This document shows positions 26,903 through 36,195 of a DNA stretch of 64,000 nt, one piece after another. The stretch's first letter is position 1, and each line of letters starts with the position of its first letter. The position numbers were made by a program, and so were the translations under genes. The stretch covers positions 8,060,001 through 8,124,000 of the forward strand of contig NZ_CP022098.1 in the NCBI RefSeq assembly GCF_002305875.1. The letters run 5' to 3'. The stretch comes from Cystobacter fuscus (GTDB taxonomy: Bacteria; Myxococcota; Myxococcia; Myxococcales; Myxococcaceae). The notes beneath the pieces are model-generated. The model made no database searches. It was not told the origin of the DNA and worked only from the letters and a program-made list of their open reading frames with translations.

Positions 26903-27253
26903 GTGAGCAACCTGAGCAGTTCTGAGCGGCGTCGCCATCCCCGTCACCGCGTTCGCATGCGCATCAAGATCCTGCGTGGAGAAGTCGAACTCGCCGGAGA
27001 GATCTTCAACATCTCCCGCTCGGGGTGTCTGCTCGTCACCCCCGTGGCGATGCGCGTGGGGGATCATTACTCGGTGCACCTGCCCGTGCTCCCGGGCTCG
27101 TCCTTTTCCATCAAGGTGGTGCGCACGCGCCGGGTGGGCGAGTGGTTCGCCGTGGCGACCCACTTCGAGACCCAACTGCCCGACGAGGCGCCCATCCTCA
27201 AGCTCGCCAGCCAGGACTCGGGCGTCCAGGAGGAGCCCGAGCAGCTGTTCTGA
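26903..27253 (+). CDS. Single-domain PilZ protein
   Basis: 116 residues with a GTG start supported by AGGAGA. PilZ motifs: the arginine-rich ERRRHPRHRVRMRI (RxxxR) near the N-terminus and NISRSG in place of the usual D/NxSxxG. The conserved small/acidic first residue is Asn, which is tolerated in some binders. It is a stand-alone PilZ protein of the type that reports c-di-GMP to motility or polysaccharide systems. A good -10 hexamer TATGAT lies at 26837-26842, though the -35 is weak. Divergent from the DoxX gene, convergent with the methyltransferase-like gene (7 bp between stops). Confidence 0.88.
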   Translation: MSNLSSSERRRHPRHRVRMRIKILRGEVELAGEIFNISRSGCLLVTPVAMRVGDHYSVHLPVLPGSSFSIKVVRTRRVGEWFAVATHFETQLPDEAPILKLASQDSGVQEEPEQLF

Positions 27254-27260
27254 GGCGGAG

Positions 27261-28262
27261 CTACTTCGCCTTGCGCGCCACCAGGAGGTGAAGGCAACCG
27301 GTGTCCTCGGTCCGCACCTCCGCGCTCTCCAGACCGGGCAAGCCCTCCACGAGCCTGAGCAGATCCTCCGGATCCCGGTAGATGAGGTACCAGTCCAGCG
27401 CGGTCTCGGTGAACAGGTGCATGGGGTTCTTCGCGTTGAAGTTGCCCAGCACCAGCAGGCCGCCCGGCGCCAGCCCGTCCCAGAGCTTCGTGGTGAGCCG
27501 CCTGGCGAAGCGCTCCGTCAGGTAGTCGAAGAGCCCGATGGAGTAGATGAAGTCCTGCGAGGCCGAAGGCAGATCGCTGCGGTTGCGCAAGAGCTCCAGC
27601 ACCGAGCCGCACCACAGCCGCAGCGCCTGATGGCGCGTGGCCGGCATCGCCCCCACCCGCGTGAAGTGGCCCAGCGCCGAGTCCAGCGCGCCCTGGTCTT
27701 GATCCAACAGCGTCACGGACTCGAAGGAGACATCGCGCGCCACCGCGACGAGCTCGGGCGCTGAACCAGACGCCACGTTCATCACTTTGCGTGCGCCCCG
27801 GGCATGCTCCGCGCGAAGCATCTGGGCCAGCAGATCCCGGCGGTTGCGCACCGCCTGGAAGCCAGGCAGCTCCAGGGCCCAGGAGTCCATCCACAGCTCC
27901 AGGGCCGTCTGGCCCTCGGGCTGGCGCCGGTAGAGCGCCTCCATCATCAGGAAGTCTCCCGCGTAGCCGCGGGGCTTCTCCCAGCAGCGCCGCAGCACTG
28001 CACTCTTCCAGAAGTACGGCCCGAGTTCGGCGCGGAAGCGATTCTGGTCCGGAGAGCCACGCGACAGGCCCGGGGATCCTGGCGCACCTCCTGCTCTCCA
28101 GACACCCATCAAGAGTTCATTCAGACGAGATGAATCCACTTGCGTGGGAGTCTTTGCGACCCGCTCAGAATTTTCCAATTCCTTCAGCCAGGCACCCAGG
28201 ACTGCGAGTGTCGTTGCGAACGCTGAAGACGACTCAGAAGCCAGGAGATGGAGAGGGTTCAA
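27261..28262 (-). CDS. SAM-dependent methyltransferase-like, PhcB/EF-biosynthesis type
   Basis: 333 residues if the TTG at 28262 is the start; no clear ribosome-binding site was found and an internal start is possible. After a helical N-terminal region comes WEKPRGYAGDFLMMEALYRR, a segment I associate with proteins annotated as 3-hydroxypalmitate methyl-ester (extracellular factor) biosynthesis, PhcB-like. A class I methyltransferase core follows: motif I KVMNVASGSAPELV, an acidic post-motif (LLDQDQGAL), and FIYSIGLFDYLTERFARRLT. The Gly-rich loop is weaker than usual. It could make a methyl-ester signal or methylate another small molecule. Neighbours give no further hint. Confidence 0.75.
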   Translation of the reverse strand: MNPLHLLASESSSAFATTLAVLGAWLKELENSERVAKTPTQVDSSRLNELLMGVWRAGGAPGSPGLSRGSPDQNRFRAELGPYFWKSAVLRRCWEKPRGYAGDFLMMEALYRRQPEGQTALELWMDSWALELPGFQAVRNRRDLLAQMLRAEHARGARKVMNVASGSAPELVAVARDVSFESVTLLDQDQGALDSALGHFTRVGAMPATRHQALRLWCGSVLELLRNRSDLPSASQDFIYSIGLFDYLTERFARRLTTKLWDGLAPGGLLVLGNFNAKNPMHLFTETALDWYLIYRDPEDLLRLVEGLPGLESAEVRTEDTGCLHLLVARKAK

Positions 28263-28352
28263 GGCTTATCTATCTACCGTGGAGAAGGAGGGGCACGGTG
28301 CACGACGGAGGGGGGAGATTCTGAGTCCAGATTGTGTCAGAATTCCTGAACC

Positions 28353-28937
28353 ATGCCATCGCTCAATAGCCAGGAATGCACGCAGCGGATGGGACTCGCT
28401 CCGGAAACTGCCACCGTGCGTGGACTCATCTTCAATGCGGTCTTCAAGTTGGTGGAGCAGCATCGAGGAGCCGTCGCGGCAACGGAGTTGAGAGCCCGGA
28501 TCGCCAAGAAACCCCTGGTGGATTTCTTCTCATACCCCGCGCGCGACTTCCTCCAGGTGCTCTTCTCCGCGGGTGAGCTGCTCGCCCCCCATTATGGCTC
28601 CGCGGAAGCGGCCATCCGGGCCTGTGGCGCGGCGGCCGTCGGTGGGTTCTTCCAATCCGGGGTGGGCCGGACGTTGACCACCATCATCGGGCAGGGAGAC
28701 CCCAAGCGGCTGTTCTCCAGCGCGCCCACGGCCTACTCCACGGCCGTGAGTTATGGCCAACGCAAGTTCAGCGTGTTGGGCGAGCGGCGCGTGAGCCTGC
28801 ACTTCAAGGGCGACATGCAACCGGTGGAGTTCCACCAGGGCCTGCTGGAGGCAGCGCTCCAGGGCGTGGGCTGCCCGGGCCAGGTGCAGGTGCGCCGGAT
28901 CGGCCTGGAGGAAGCGGAGTACATCATCGAGTGGTGA
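28353..28937 (+). CDS. DUF2378 family protein (TIGR02265, Myxococcales-restricted)
   Basis: 194 residues. The pattern TVRGLIFNAVFKLVEQHRG, then FFSYPARDFLQVL, IRACGAAAVGGFFQSGVGRT and GERRVSLHFKGDMQP is that of TIGR02265/DUF2378, a family with many copies per myxobacterial genome and no known function. The fold is reminiscent of heme-NO-binding or bacteriochlorophyll 4-vinyl reductase-like (V4R) domains, which is only an impression. ATG 28353 was used; ATG 28389 is an alternative. Both have poor ribosome-binding sites. Confidence 0.85.
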   Translation: MPSLNSQECTQRMGLAPETATVRGLIFNAVFKLVEQHRGAVAATELRARIAKKPLVDFFSYPARDFLQVLFSAGELLAPHYGSAEAAIRACGAAAVGGFFQSGVGRTLTTIIGQGDPKRLFSSAPTAYSTAVSYGQRKFSVLGERRVSLHFKGDMQPVEFHQGLLEAALQGVGCPGQVQVRRIGLEEAEYIIEW

Positions 28938-28956
28938 GTCCCCCGCCGCCGCGCGC

Positions 28957-29865
28957 TCACGCCCGGGGGTGCGCGGCGTCGTAGATGGCCTGGAGCTGCT
29001 CCCAGCTCACGTGCGTGTAGCGCTGGGTGGTGGACAGGCTCGCGTGGCCGAGCAGTTCCTGGATGCTGCGGATGTCCGCTCCGCCACCGAGCAGGTGCGT
29101 GGCGAACGAGTGGCGCAGCGCGTGGGGGCTCACCTTGCGCTGCAGCGCGCATTGCAACACGTAGGCGTCCAGGTGCCGCGCGATGCTGCGGGGCGTGAGC
29201 CGGCCGCCACGGTAGTTGAGGAACACCGCCTCCGCGTCCTGCCCCGCGTGCGGCACCGCGAACAGCTCGCCCCGGCGCGCCAGGTAGGCCTCCAGCGCGC
29301 GGATGGACTGCGCGTTCACCGGGCACAGGCGCTCCTTGCTGCCCTTGCCCATCACCCGGATGATGCGCTCGCTCCGGTCCACGTCCAGCAGGTTCAGCCC
29401 GCACAGCTCGCTGATGCGCAGGCCGCCGCCGTAGAGGATCTCCAGGATGGCCCGGTCGCGCAGCCCCAGCACCGTGTCCTGGGGAGGCATGTCGAGGATG
29501 GCGAACAGCTCCTCCACCGGCAGCACCTTGGGCAGCTTCTTGGGCAGCTTGGGGCTCTTCACCAGCTTGGCGGGGCTGCCCGGCAAGAGCTTCTGGCGCA
29601 CCAGGAACTTGTAGAAGCTCTTGATGCTCGCGAGCCGGCGCGCGCGGCTGGCCGGCGCGTGCTCCACCGCCAGCGTCCCCAGGTAGCCACGGATGGCGGC
29701 GTGCGAGGCGGACAGGAGCGAGAGCTTCGCGCGCTCGACGAGGTAGCGCTCGAAGTCCAGCAGATCGATGAAGTAGTTGCGCACCGTGTGCGCACTGGCG
29801 CCCTTCTCGTCGACGAGGTGGACGCGGAACTTCTCCAGGAGGGGCGACAGCGGCTCGGTGCTCAT
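28957..29865 (-). CDS. xerC: Tyrosine recombinase XerC
   Basis: 302 residues, normal length. SAM-like N-terminal core-binding domain (LLEKFRVHLVDEKGASAHTV) and catalytic domain with the full set: Arg150 (GGGLRISEL), Lys174 (GKGSKER), His248 and Arg251 (HALRHSF), His274 (GHASLSTTQ) and Tyr283. With XerD it resolves chromosome dimers at dif. Located 43 bp downstream of the propeller lipoprotein and after trmFO, the same order (trmFO-xerC-hslVU) as in Bacillus (gid-codV-clpQY), which supports XerC rather than an integrase. Confidence 0.94.
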   Translation of the reverse strand: MSTEPLSPLLEKFRVHLVDEKGASAHTVRNYFIDLLDFERYLVERAKLSLLSASHAAIRGYLGTLAVEHAPASRARRLASIKSFYKFLVRQKLLPGSPAKLVKSPKLPKKLPKVLPVEELFAILDMPPQDTVLGLRDRAILEILYGGGLRISELCGLNLLDVDRSERIIRVMGKGSKERLCPVNAQSIRALEAYLARRGELFAVPHAGQDAEAVFLNYRGGRLTPRSIARHLDAYVLQCALQRKVSPHALRHSFATHLLGGGADIRSIQELLGHASLSTTQRYTHVSWEQLQAIYDAAHPRA

Positions 29866-29908
29866 GGGAGGCCCCAGCCTAGACGCGGCCGGGCCTCCCG
29901 CAAGCTTC

Positions 29909-31516
29909 TCACGGCCGGGCCGGCGCCGCGTACACGCCCGCGTTGGCGCCCTTGAGCACGTACACCGCCAACGACTCCCCGGGGCCCGCGAAGTACGCCG
30001 GCAACTGGGCCCCCTGGTCCAGCGTCTTGCGCGCCCCCGTCTTCACGTCATAGACGGCCACGTCGAACGCGTCCGAGTCCATGCGCGCCGAGGTCGCCAG
30101 CACGCGCTCTCCATCCTCGGACAGCTTGTAGCTGTAGATGCCCTGCAGCCACGTGGCCGGCTGGGGAGCCGCCTCGGCGGACAGGGGCAGCGGCAGCGCC
30201 TGGAAGTCACAGGCCCGGCCCTCGCGGATGCAGCCCGAGCGGAAGACGAGCGCCGAGTTGCCCGGGGAGAAGCCGTAGCCGAACACGCCCGCCTGGGCCT
30301 TGATCGCCTTCTCCGCGCCCACCGGGTAGACCATCAGGTCCACCGAGTACACGGGCTTGAGGAAGCGCGAGAGGAAGGCCACGTACTGGCCGTCCTTGCC
30401 CCAGATGAAGTTGGGCACGCGGCTGCCCACGAGTTTCGGCTCGCCATCCGGCAGCGCCACCACGCCCATGAGTCCCGCCCCCGCCGGCTGGTCGTACTTC
30501 GCCAGGAAGCCCAGCGCGCGCGAGTCCGGGCTGAAGGCCACGTCCTTCACGCGCTCGCCCACCTTGCGCCCGGGCTCCCCGGACGCCGGGCCCACGTACA
30601 GGTCGCCCATCACCTCGGGCTTGCCCCCGTCGTTGCGCGCCAGCCACTTCGAGTCCGGCGAGAAGGCGAACGACGTCGTGCCCGTGGCCACCTTGAGGCC
30701 CGTCCACTCCGGCGGCGACGCCACGTACAGGTCATACGTCGAGCTGCCGCTGCCGCGCACCTGGTAGGCCACGTACTTCGAGTCCGGCGACGACACGAAG
30801 TCGCCCACCTGGTCCGCCAGCTTGCGCGGCTCGGCCGGCTTGTCCGCGGGCGAGTCCACCGCCACCGCCAGGAGGCCCCCGCCCGCCGTCAGCCTGCGCT
30901 TGAAGAAGAGCGTCGCCCCATCCGGGGAGAAGCCCGCCGTGGACACCTCGCCCCCCACCGGGCGGAAGGGCCCCGCGGGCAGCACGCCCAGCTTCAGCAC
31001 GCCCCCCTCCACGAAGGCCAGCTTCGTCCCGTCGGGGCTCGGCACGAAGTACGTCACCCCCTCCCCGAGCTTCTTCGGCTCGGCGGTCGGCTCGTTCAGC
31101 TCCAGCACGTGCAGCACGCCGGACTGGTTGGCCAGGTTGTACCCGGTGAGGAACAGCACGTGCTTGGAGTCCGGGGTGAACAACTGCCCGCCGGGCACGT
31201 TCGTCACCCCATCGCCCAGCCGGCGCGGCACGCCGCCCTCCACCGGCACCACGTACAGCTCGCCCAGGCGCATCTGCGGCGGAATGCCCTCCACCGTCGG
31301 CTTGCGCGTCTTCGTCAGGTACGAGGCGAAGCGCCCATCCTCCGTCACCCGGAGGTCCTCCGCGGACCCCACGGCGAGCGGCACCCCGGCGCCCCCCACC
31401 ACCGCCGCGCTCCCGGCCGCCCGGCCTCCTCCGGCCGCCTTGTCGTCCCCGCCGCGCTTGCACCCCACCAGCGCGAGCACCACCAGCGCTCCCATGCACA
31501 CCGCTCGTCGGTTCAT
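29909..31516 (-). CDS. Beta-propeller lipoprotein (TolB/WD40-like repeats)
   Basis: 535 residues; its ATG (31516-31514) overlaps the trmFO stop in an ATGA arrangement, so it is translationally coupled. Lipobox LALVGC, lipidated Cys at 19. Residues about 50-520 contain repeated blades of the type [73 protein letters not shown] and [12 protein letters not shown], so one large propeller or two smaller ones. A TolB-like periplasmic scaffold or a sensor is possible; no enzyme motif. It is unusual to find such a gene inserted between trmFO and xerC. Confidence 0.82.
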   Translation of the reverse strand: MNRRAVCMGALVVLALVGCKRGGDDKAAGGGRAAGSAAVVGGAGVPLAVGSAEDLRVTEDGRFASYLTKTRKPTVEGIPPQMRLGELYVVPVEGGVPRRLGDGVTNVPGGQLFTPDSKHVLFLTGYNLANQSGVLHVLELNEPTAEPKKLGEGVTYFVPSPDGTKLAFVEGGVLKLGVLPAGPFRPVGGEVSTAGFSPDGATLFFKRRLTAGGGLLAVAVDSPADKPAEPRKLADQVGDFVSSPDSKYVAYQVRGSGSSTYDLYVASPPEWTGLKVATGTTSFAFSPDSKWLARNDGGKPEVMGDLYVGPASGEPGRKVGERVKDVAFSPDSRALGFLAKYDQPAGAGLMGVVALPDGEPKLVGSRVPNFIWGKDGQYVAFLSRFLKPVYSVDLMVYPVGAEKAIKAQAGVFGYGFSPGNSALVFRSGCIREGRACDFQALPLPLSAEAAPQPATWLQGIYSYKLSEDGERVLATSARMDSDAFDVAVYDVKTGARKTLDQGAQLPAYFAGPGESLAVYVLKGANAGVYAAPARP

Positions 31517-32859
31517 ACCGTCCTCCCGGGCGCCTCGGCGGGGGGCACGCTCGGCAGCCACGTGGCCAGGTCCGCCCGCGCCCGCTCCGCGTACTTCACC
31601 CGCTTGTCCGCCTTCTTGTGCCGTCCCGGCAGCGGCGGAAACAGCCCGAAGATGATGTTGGAGGGCTGATAGTCGTAGTCCTCCGGGTGCGCCTCGCCCG
31701 TCACGTGCCGGTAGAGCGCGCCCAGCGCCGTGGTGGCCGGCGGCGGGACGAACTCGCCCCCCGTGAGCCGCGCGTACACCGCCAGCGCCGCCAGGTAGCC
31801 ACACGCCGCCGACTCCACGTACCCCTCCACCCCCGTGATCTGCCCCGCGAAGAACAGCCGCGACTCGGCCTTGAGCGACAAGTCCCTCGCCAGCAGCCGC
31901 GGCGCGTCGATGAAGGTGTTGCGGTGGATCTGCCCCATGCGCAGGAACTCGGCGTTGGCCAGGCCCGGGATGCAGGAGGTGAAGATGCGCTTCTGCTCAC
32001 CCCACGTGAGCCGCGTCTGGAAGCCCACCATGTTCCACGCCGTGCCCGCCTTGTCCTCCATGCGCAGCTGCACCACCGCGTGGGACTCCTTGCCCGTGCG
32101 AGGATCCACCAGCCCCACCGGCTTCATCGGCCCGAAGGCCAGCGTCTGCTCGCCCCGCTCCACCATCACCTCGATGGGCAGACACCCCTCGAAGTACCGG
32201 GGTTCCTCGAAGCTGTGCGGCTGCAGCTTCTGGCCCGCCTTCACCTCGGCGATGAAGCGCGCGTACTCCTCGGCCGTGAGCGGCAGGTTGATGTAGTCGT
32301 CCCCTCCGCCCTTGCCGTAGCGGCTCGCGCGAAAGGCGATGTCCATGTCGATGGAGTCCCCGGCGACGATGGGCGCGATGGAGTCGTAGAAGTAGAGCTT
32401 CTCCCCCACGTAGCGCTCGAGCTCCTTCGTCAGCGCGTCCGAGGTGAGCGGCCCCGTGGCGATCACCACCACGCCCTCGGGCAGCTGCTCCACCTCGCCG
32501 GCCACCACCTCCACGCCGGGCGCCTCGTGCACCGAGCGCGTCACCGCCGCCGAGAAGGCGTCCCGATCCACCGCCAGCGCGTCACCGGCCGGCACCCGGT
32601 GCGTGTCCGCGCAGCCCAGAATCACCGAGGACAGCGCGCGCAGCTCCGCGTGCAACAGGCCGATGGCGCTCTCCGGGTTGTCCGAGCGCAACGAGTTGGA
32701 GCACACCAGCTCCGCGAACGTGTCCGTCTTGTGCGCGGGCGAGCGCCGCTGCGGCTTCATCTCCCGCAGCGTCACCGGTACCCCGCGCTTCGCCAGTTGC
32801 CAGGCGCACTCGCTGCCCGCGAGGCCCCCGCCAATCACCGTCACCCGCTGATGCTTCAC
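31513..32859 (-). CDS. trmFO: TrmFO, folate/FAD-dependent tRNA (uracil-54-C5)-methyltransferase
   Basis: 448 residues; GTG 32859 chosen because AGGAAG lies 7 bases upstream and [20 protein letters not shown] must be near the N-terminus. It has the dinucleotide-binding GGGLAGSE and the TrmFO signatures [13 protein letters not shown] and [13 protein letters not shown] (the two functionally important cysteines), then [26 protein letters not shown] and [12 protein letters not shown]. It makes T54 in the tRNA T-loop using methylene-THF and FADH2, and is the usual enzyme in Gram-positives and many deltaproteobacteria in place of TrmA. First gene of trmFO-lipoprotein-xerC. Confidence 0.96.
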   Translation of the reverse strand: MKHQRVTVIGGGLAGSECAWQLAKRGVPVTLREMKPQRRSPAHKTDTFAELVCSNSLRSDNPESAIGLLHAELRALSSVILGCADTHRVPAGDALAVDRDAFSAAVTRSVHEAPGVEVVAGEVEQLPEGVVVIATGPLTSDALTKELERYVGEKLYFYDSIAPIVAGDSIDMDIAFRASRYGKGGGDDYINLPLTAEEYARFIAEVKAGQKLQPHSFEEPRYFEGCLPIEVMVERGEQTLAFGPMKPVGLVDPRTGKESHAVVQLRMEDKAGTAWNMVGFQTRLTWGEQKRIFTSCIPGLANAEFLRMGQIHRNTFIDAPRLLARDLSLKAESRLFFAGQITGVEGYVESAACGYLAALAVYARLTGGEFVPPPATTALGALYRHVTGEAHPEDYDYQPSNIIFGLFPPLPGRHKKADKRVKYAERARADLATWLPSVPPAEAPGRTV

Positions 32860-33142
32860 GTCCCGCTTCCTGCCTCTCTCCCGGGCGCCGCCCTCGCCGC
32901 CCCGAGCCATCCGGCCTCTGTTAGCAGGCCCCTTCCGCCCTGTCCCTCCCTTCCGCTCGGACAGGCGCGCCAACCGACCGGCAGTGCCCGTTTCCCTGCT
33001 CGCTCTCCGGCCGGGGCTCCAGGTGGGACAGCCGACGGCAGTTACCCTACCTTTTGGGGACTCCTACTTTTGCCGAGTTCGTCTCGCGAAACCGCGAGGC
33101 AGGAACCCAGGGCAGTGCACCCTTTCGATGGAGCGACAGGCC

Positions 33143-33532
33143 ATGACGCGAGCCAATGACCTCATGAGAATTCGGGACCTCCTCCAGCGCCGCCGCCGCG
33201 CCATCCTGAACACGAGCGAGGGAGCCCAACGCGAGCTGTCCGCCCTCAAGGACTCGGATCGGGATCCCGAGTACGAGGAGCAGGCCCAGACCGAGCTGGC
33301 GGACTACACCCTGTCCAGCCTGATGGAGACGCAGCGGCGCGAGGTGATGCTCATCGATGCCGCGCTGCGTCGCATGGACACGGGCGTGTTCGGCGAGTGC
33401 GTGGATTGCGGCGCGGACATCACCCTCGAGCGGCTGGAGGCGATGCCCTTCGCCATCCGCTGCGAGGAGGACGCGACGAGCCACGAGCTGGAGACGCGCG
33501 GGGGCCACGCCCAGTCGGTGCCCACCCTCTAG
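33143..33532 (+). CDS. DksA/TraR-type zinc-finger protein with incomplete Cys set
   Basis: 129 residues from ATG 33143 (GGAG 10 bases upstream); an in-frame ATG at 33128 is less likely. A long helical hairpin (RIRDLLQRRRRAILNTSEGA through LMETQRREVMLIDAALRR) precedes the finger. The conserved GVFGECVDCGADITLERLEA gives Cys86 and Cys89, and the second pair is Cys107-Glu-Glu-Asp110, so the fourth Cys is replaced by Asp. DksA proteins bind RNA polymerase through the secondary channel and mediate stringent control; variants with fewer cysteines are known. It lies opposite to, and between, trmFO and topA. Confidence 0.88.
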   Translation: MTRANDLMRIRDLLQRRRRAILNTSEGAQRELSALKDSDRDPEYEEQAQTELADYTLSSLMETQRREVMLIDAALRRMDTGVFGECVDCGADITLERLEAMPFAIRCEEDATSHELETRGGHAQSVPTL

Positions 33533-33538
33533 CGGGAC

Positions 33539-33564
33539 GGGCGCTCGGGTCCGCCCGAGCGCCC
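33539..33564. terminator. Bidirectional hairpin between the dksA-like gene and topA
   Basis: GGGCGCTCGGG (33539-33549) pairs perfectly over 11 bp with CCCGAGCGCCC (33554-33564), with a 4-base loop. It sits between two converging stop codons (33532 and 33587). The following T-run is short (TGGTTT), so it is strong in stem but modest as an intrinsic terminator. Confidence 0.7.
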
Positions 33565-33586
33565 TGGTTTCGCGAGAGGCGGAGGC

Positions 33587-36187
33587 TCAGGCCGCCGAGG
33601 ACGCGTCGGGCCCGTTGGCCGCCGGGGGGATGGCCTCGGGCTCGGTGATCTGCCGGCGGTAGTCGCACTCCTTGTTCGGGCAGGCCACGAAGGGGCCGTC
33701 ACGCTTGGAGAACTTCTGCACCAGGTAGGGCGACTGGCACTGCGGGCACGCCTCGGGCAGCGGCCGATCCCACGCGGCGAACTTGCAGTCGGGGTAGCGG
33801 TTGCACCCGAAGAAGATCTTCCCGAAGCGGCTGCGGCGCTCGGTGAGGTAGCCCTGCTTGCAGTCCGGGCACGTCACGCCGATGGAGATGGGCTTGGACG
33901 TCTTGCAGTCCGGGTAGCCCGAGCACGCGAGGAACTTGCCGAACCGGCCGCGCTTGACGACCATGTTCTTGCCGCAGTTCTCGCACATCTCGTCCGTGGT
34001 CTCCTCCTCCACGATGACGATCTTCCCCTCCGCGTCGCGCTTGAAGTCCTTGGTGTTCTTGCACTCGGGGTAGTTCGAGCACGCGAGGAAGTGGCCCATC
34101 TTCCCCCACTTGATGACCATGACGTTGCCGCACTTCTCGCACGCCACGTCGGTCTTCACCTCCTCGCGCTTGACGTCGCGCATCTCCGCCTCGGCCTTCT
34201 CGAGCGTCTCCTTGAAGGGCGCGTAGAAGTCCTTGAGCACGGCCTTCCAGTTGGCCTCGCCCTCGGAGATCTGATCCAGCTTCTCCTCCATGTTGGCCGT
34301 GAACGTCACGTCCAGCTCCTGGGGGAAGTGCTTGACCAGGAGGTCGTTGCAGATGAGGCCCAGGTCCGTGGGGCGGAAGCGGCCCTCGATCTTCTCCGCG
34401 TACTTCTTGTCCTGGATGGTGGAGAGGATGGCGGCGTAGGTGGAGGGGCGGCCGATGCCCCGCTCCTCCAGCTCCTTGACGAGGGTGGCCTCGGAGAAGC
34501 GCGGAGGGGGCTGGGTGAAGTGCTGCTCGTCGATGAGCTTCTGCAGCACGAGGCTGTCGCCCTCGTTGAGCACGGGCAGCTCGCCCGTGGCGTCGTCGGC
34601 GCTCTCGTCGCCCGCGGCGCGCGCCTTCTCCTGGGCGGCCTCCTCCTCGGGGGTGAGCCCGGCGCCGTAGACGGCCAGGTAGCCGGGGAACTTCAGCGTG
34701 GAGCCCGAGGCGCGGAACGTGGCCCGGCCCGAGGTGATGTCCGCGCTCGTCTGGTCATACACGGCCGGCTTCGTCTGGCACGCCACGAAGCGGTTCCAGA
34801 TGAGCTCGTAGAGGCGGAACATGTCCGCGGCCATGTCGTCGTTCATCGCGTCGAAGGCGGCCTTCACCTTGGAGGGCGGGTACTCGAGCGAGGTGGGACG
34901 GATGGCCTCGTGCGCGTCCTGGGCGCCCTTCTTGGTGCGGTAGACGACGGGCTCCTCGGGCAGGTAGTCCGGGCCGTACGTCTGGAGGATGAAGTCGCGC
35001 ACCCCCGTCACGGCCTGCTCGGACAGACGGGTGGAGTCCGTACGCATGTACGTGATGAGCGCCGTCTGGCCCTCCTCGCCGAGCAGCACGCCTTCGTACA
35101 GCCGCTGGGCGAGCGCCATGGTCTTCTTGGCGGTGAAGTGCAGCCGGTTGGCGGCCTCCTGCTGGAGCTTGGAGGTGATGAAGGGCGCGGGGGCGTTGCG
35201 GCGCCGCTCGCGCTTGTCCACCTTGGACACGGCGAAGGGAGCGTCCTTCACCTCGGCGACGAGGCCCTGGGTGGTGGCCTGATCCTTCAGGTCCACCTTC
35301 TTGCCGTCCACGCGCGACAGCTTCGCCTTGAAGGACGGCGGCCCGGACTGGCCCTGCAAGAGCGCGTCCAGCGTCCAGTACTCCTGGGGCACGAAGGCCT
35401 TGATCTCGCTCTCGCGCTCGCAGATGAGGCGCACGGCCACGGACTGCACGCGGCCCGCGGACAGGCCCCGGCGCACCTTCTTCCAGAGGATGGGCGAGAT
35501 CTGATAGCCCACGAGCCGGTCCAGGATGCGCCGCGTCTGCTGGGAGTCGTAGTTCTCCTGGCTGAGCTGGCGCGGGTTGGCGATGGCCTCCTGGATGGCC
35601 GGCTTGGTGATCTCGTTGAACATCACCCGGTAGGCATCCGGGTGGCCGAGCTGCTGGTTGATGTGCCAGGCGATGGCCTCGCCCTCGCGATCCGGGTCCG
35701 TGGCGAGGAAGACCTTGTCCACGCCCTGGGCGGCCTTCTTCAGCTCGCTGAGCACCTTCTCCTTGCCTTTGATCACCTCGTACTGGGGCTCGAAGTCGTG
35801 CTCCAGGTCCACGCCCATCTTGCTCTTGGGCAGGTCGAGGATGTGGCCCACGCTCGCCTTCACCGTGTAGCCCGAGCCCAGGTACTTCTTGATCGTCTTC
35901 GCCTTGGCGGGCGACTCGACGACCACGAGGTAGTGCGGCCCCTTGCCGCGACGGGGAGCCTCGGCCTCGCCGTCGGCGTCCTCGGCGGAGGCCTCCACCG
36001 TGGCCAGCTCGCCCTTCTTGCCGCGCTTGGCCGCCGCCTTCTTCGCGGACGCCTTCTTCGCGGTGGTCTTCTTCTTGGCGGCGCTCTTCTTGCGCGCCGC
36101 TGGCTTCTTGGTCGGCTTCTCGGGGGCCGCCGTCTCCTCGACCTCCTGCTCGCCCGCGGTCGCTGTCTTCTTCGTGCGCGTCGCCAT
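33587..36187 (-). CDS. topA: DNA topoisomerase I
   Basis: 866 residues. Residues 1-82 are a disordered tail dominated by Lys and Ala (KKPAARKKSAAKKKTTAKKA region), like a histone H1 tail. The Toprim domain follows with Glu91 (VVVESPAKAKTIKKYLGSGY) and DPDREGEA at 164-171. The catalytic Tyr380 is in TYMRTDSTR. Four C4 zinc-ribbon repeats make up the C-terminus (CEKCG..CSNYPEC, CENCG..CSGYPDC, CPDCK..CNRYPDC, CPQCQ..CPNKEC). It relaxes negative supercoils. It starts 8 bp after dprA on the same strand, the classical dprA-topA pair. Confidence 0.97.
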   Translation of the reverse strand: MATRTKKTATAGEQEVEETAAPEKPTKKPAARKKSAAKKKTTAKKASAKKAAAKRGKKGELATVEASAEDADGEAEAPRRGKGPHYLVVVESPAKAKTIKKYLGSGYTVKASVGHILDLPKSKMGVDLEHDFEPQYEVIKGKEKVLSELKKAAQGVDKVFLATDPDREGEAIAWHINQQLGHPDAYRVMFNEITKPAIQEAIANPRQLSQENYDSQQTRRILDRLVGYQISPILWKKVRRGLSAGRVQSVAVRLICERESEIKAFVPQEYWTLDALLQGQSGPPSFKAKLSRVDGKKVDLKDQATTQGLVAEVKDAPFAVSKVDKRERRRNAPAPFITSKLQQEAANRLHFTAKKTMALAQRLYEGVLLGEEGQTALITYMRTDSTRLSEQAVTGVRDFILQTYGPDYLPEEPVVYRTKKGAQDAHEAIRPTSLEYPPSKVKAAFDAMNDDMAADMFRLYELIWNRFVACQTKPAVYDQTSADITSGRATFRASGSTLKFPGYLAVYGAGLTPEEEAAQEKARAAGDESADDATGELPVLNEGDSLVLQKLIDEQHFTQPPPRFSEATLVKELEERGIGRPSTYAAILSTIQDKKYAEKIEGRFRPTDLGLICNDLLVKHFPQELDVTFTANMEEKLDQISEGEANWKAVLKDFYAPFKETLEKAEAEMRDVKREEVKTDVACEKCGNVMVIKWGKMGHFLACSNYPECKNTKDFKRDAEGKIVIVEEETTDEMCENCGKNMVVKRGRFGKFLACSGYPDCKTSKPISIGVTCPDCKQGYLTERRSRFGKIFFGCNRYPDCKFAAWDRPLPEACPQCQSPYLVQKFSKRDGPFVACPNKECDYRRQITEPEAIPPAANGPDASSAA

Positions 36188-36195
36188 GCTTTTCC

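Noticed and set aside
29909-31804. N-terminal extension of the propeller lipoprotein into trmFO
   Set aside because: It would overlap trmFO by nearly 300 bp; the ATG at 31516 gives a lipobox signal and an ATGA overlap.
32984-33142. Longer N-terminus for the DksA-like protein
   Set aside because: The extra residues are unlike the family, and ATG 33143 has the better ribosome-binding site.
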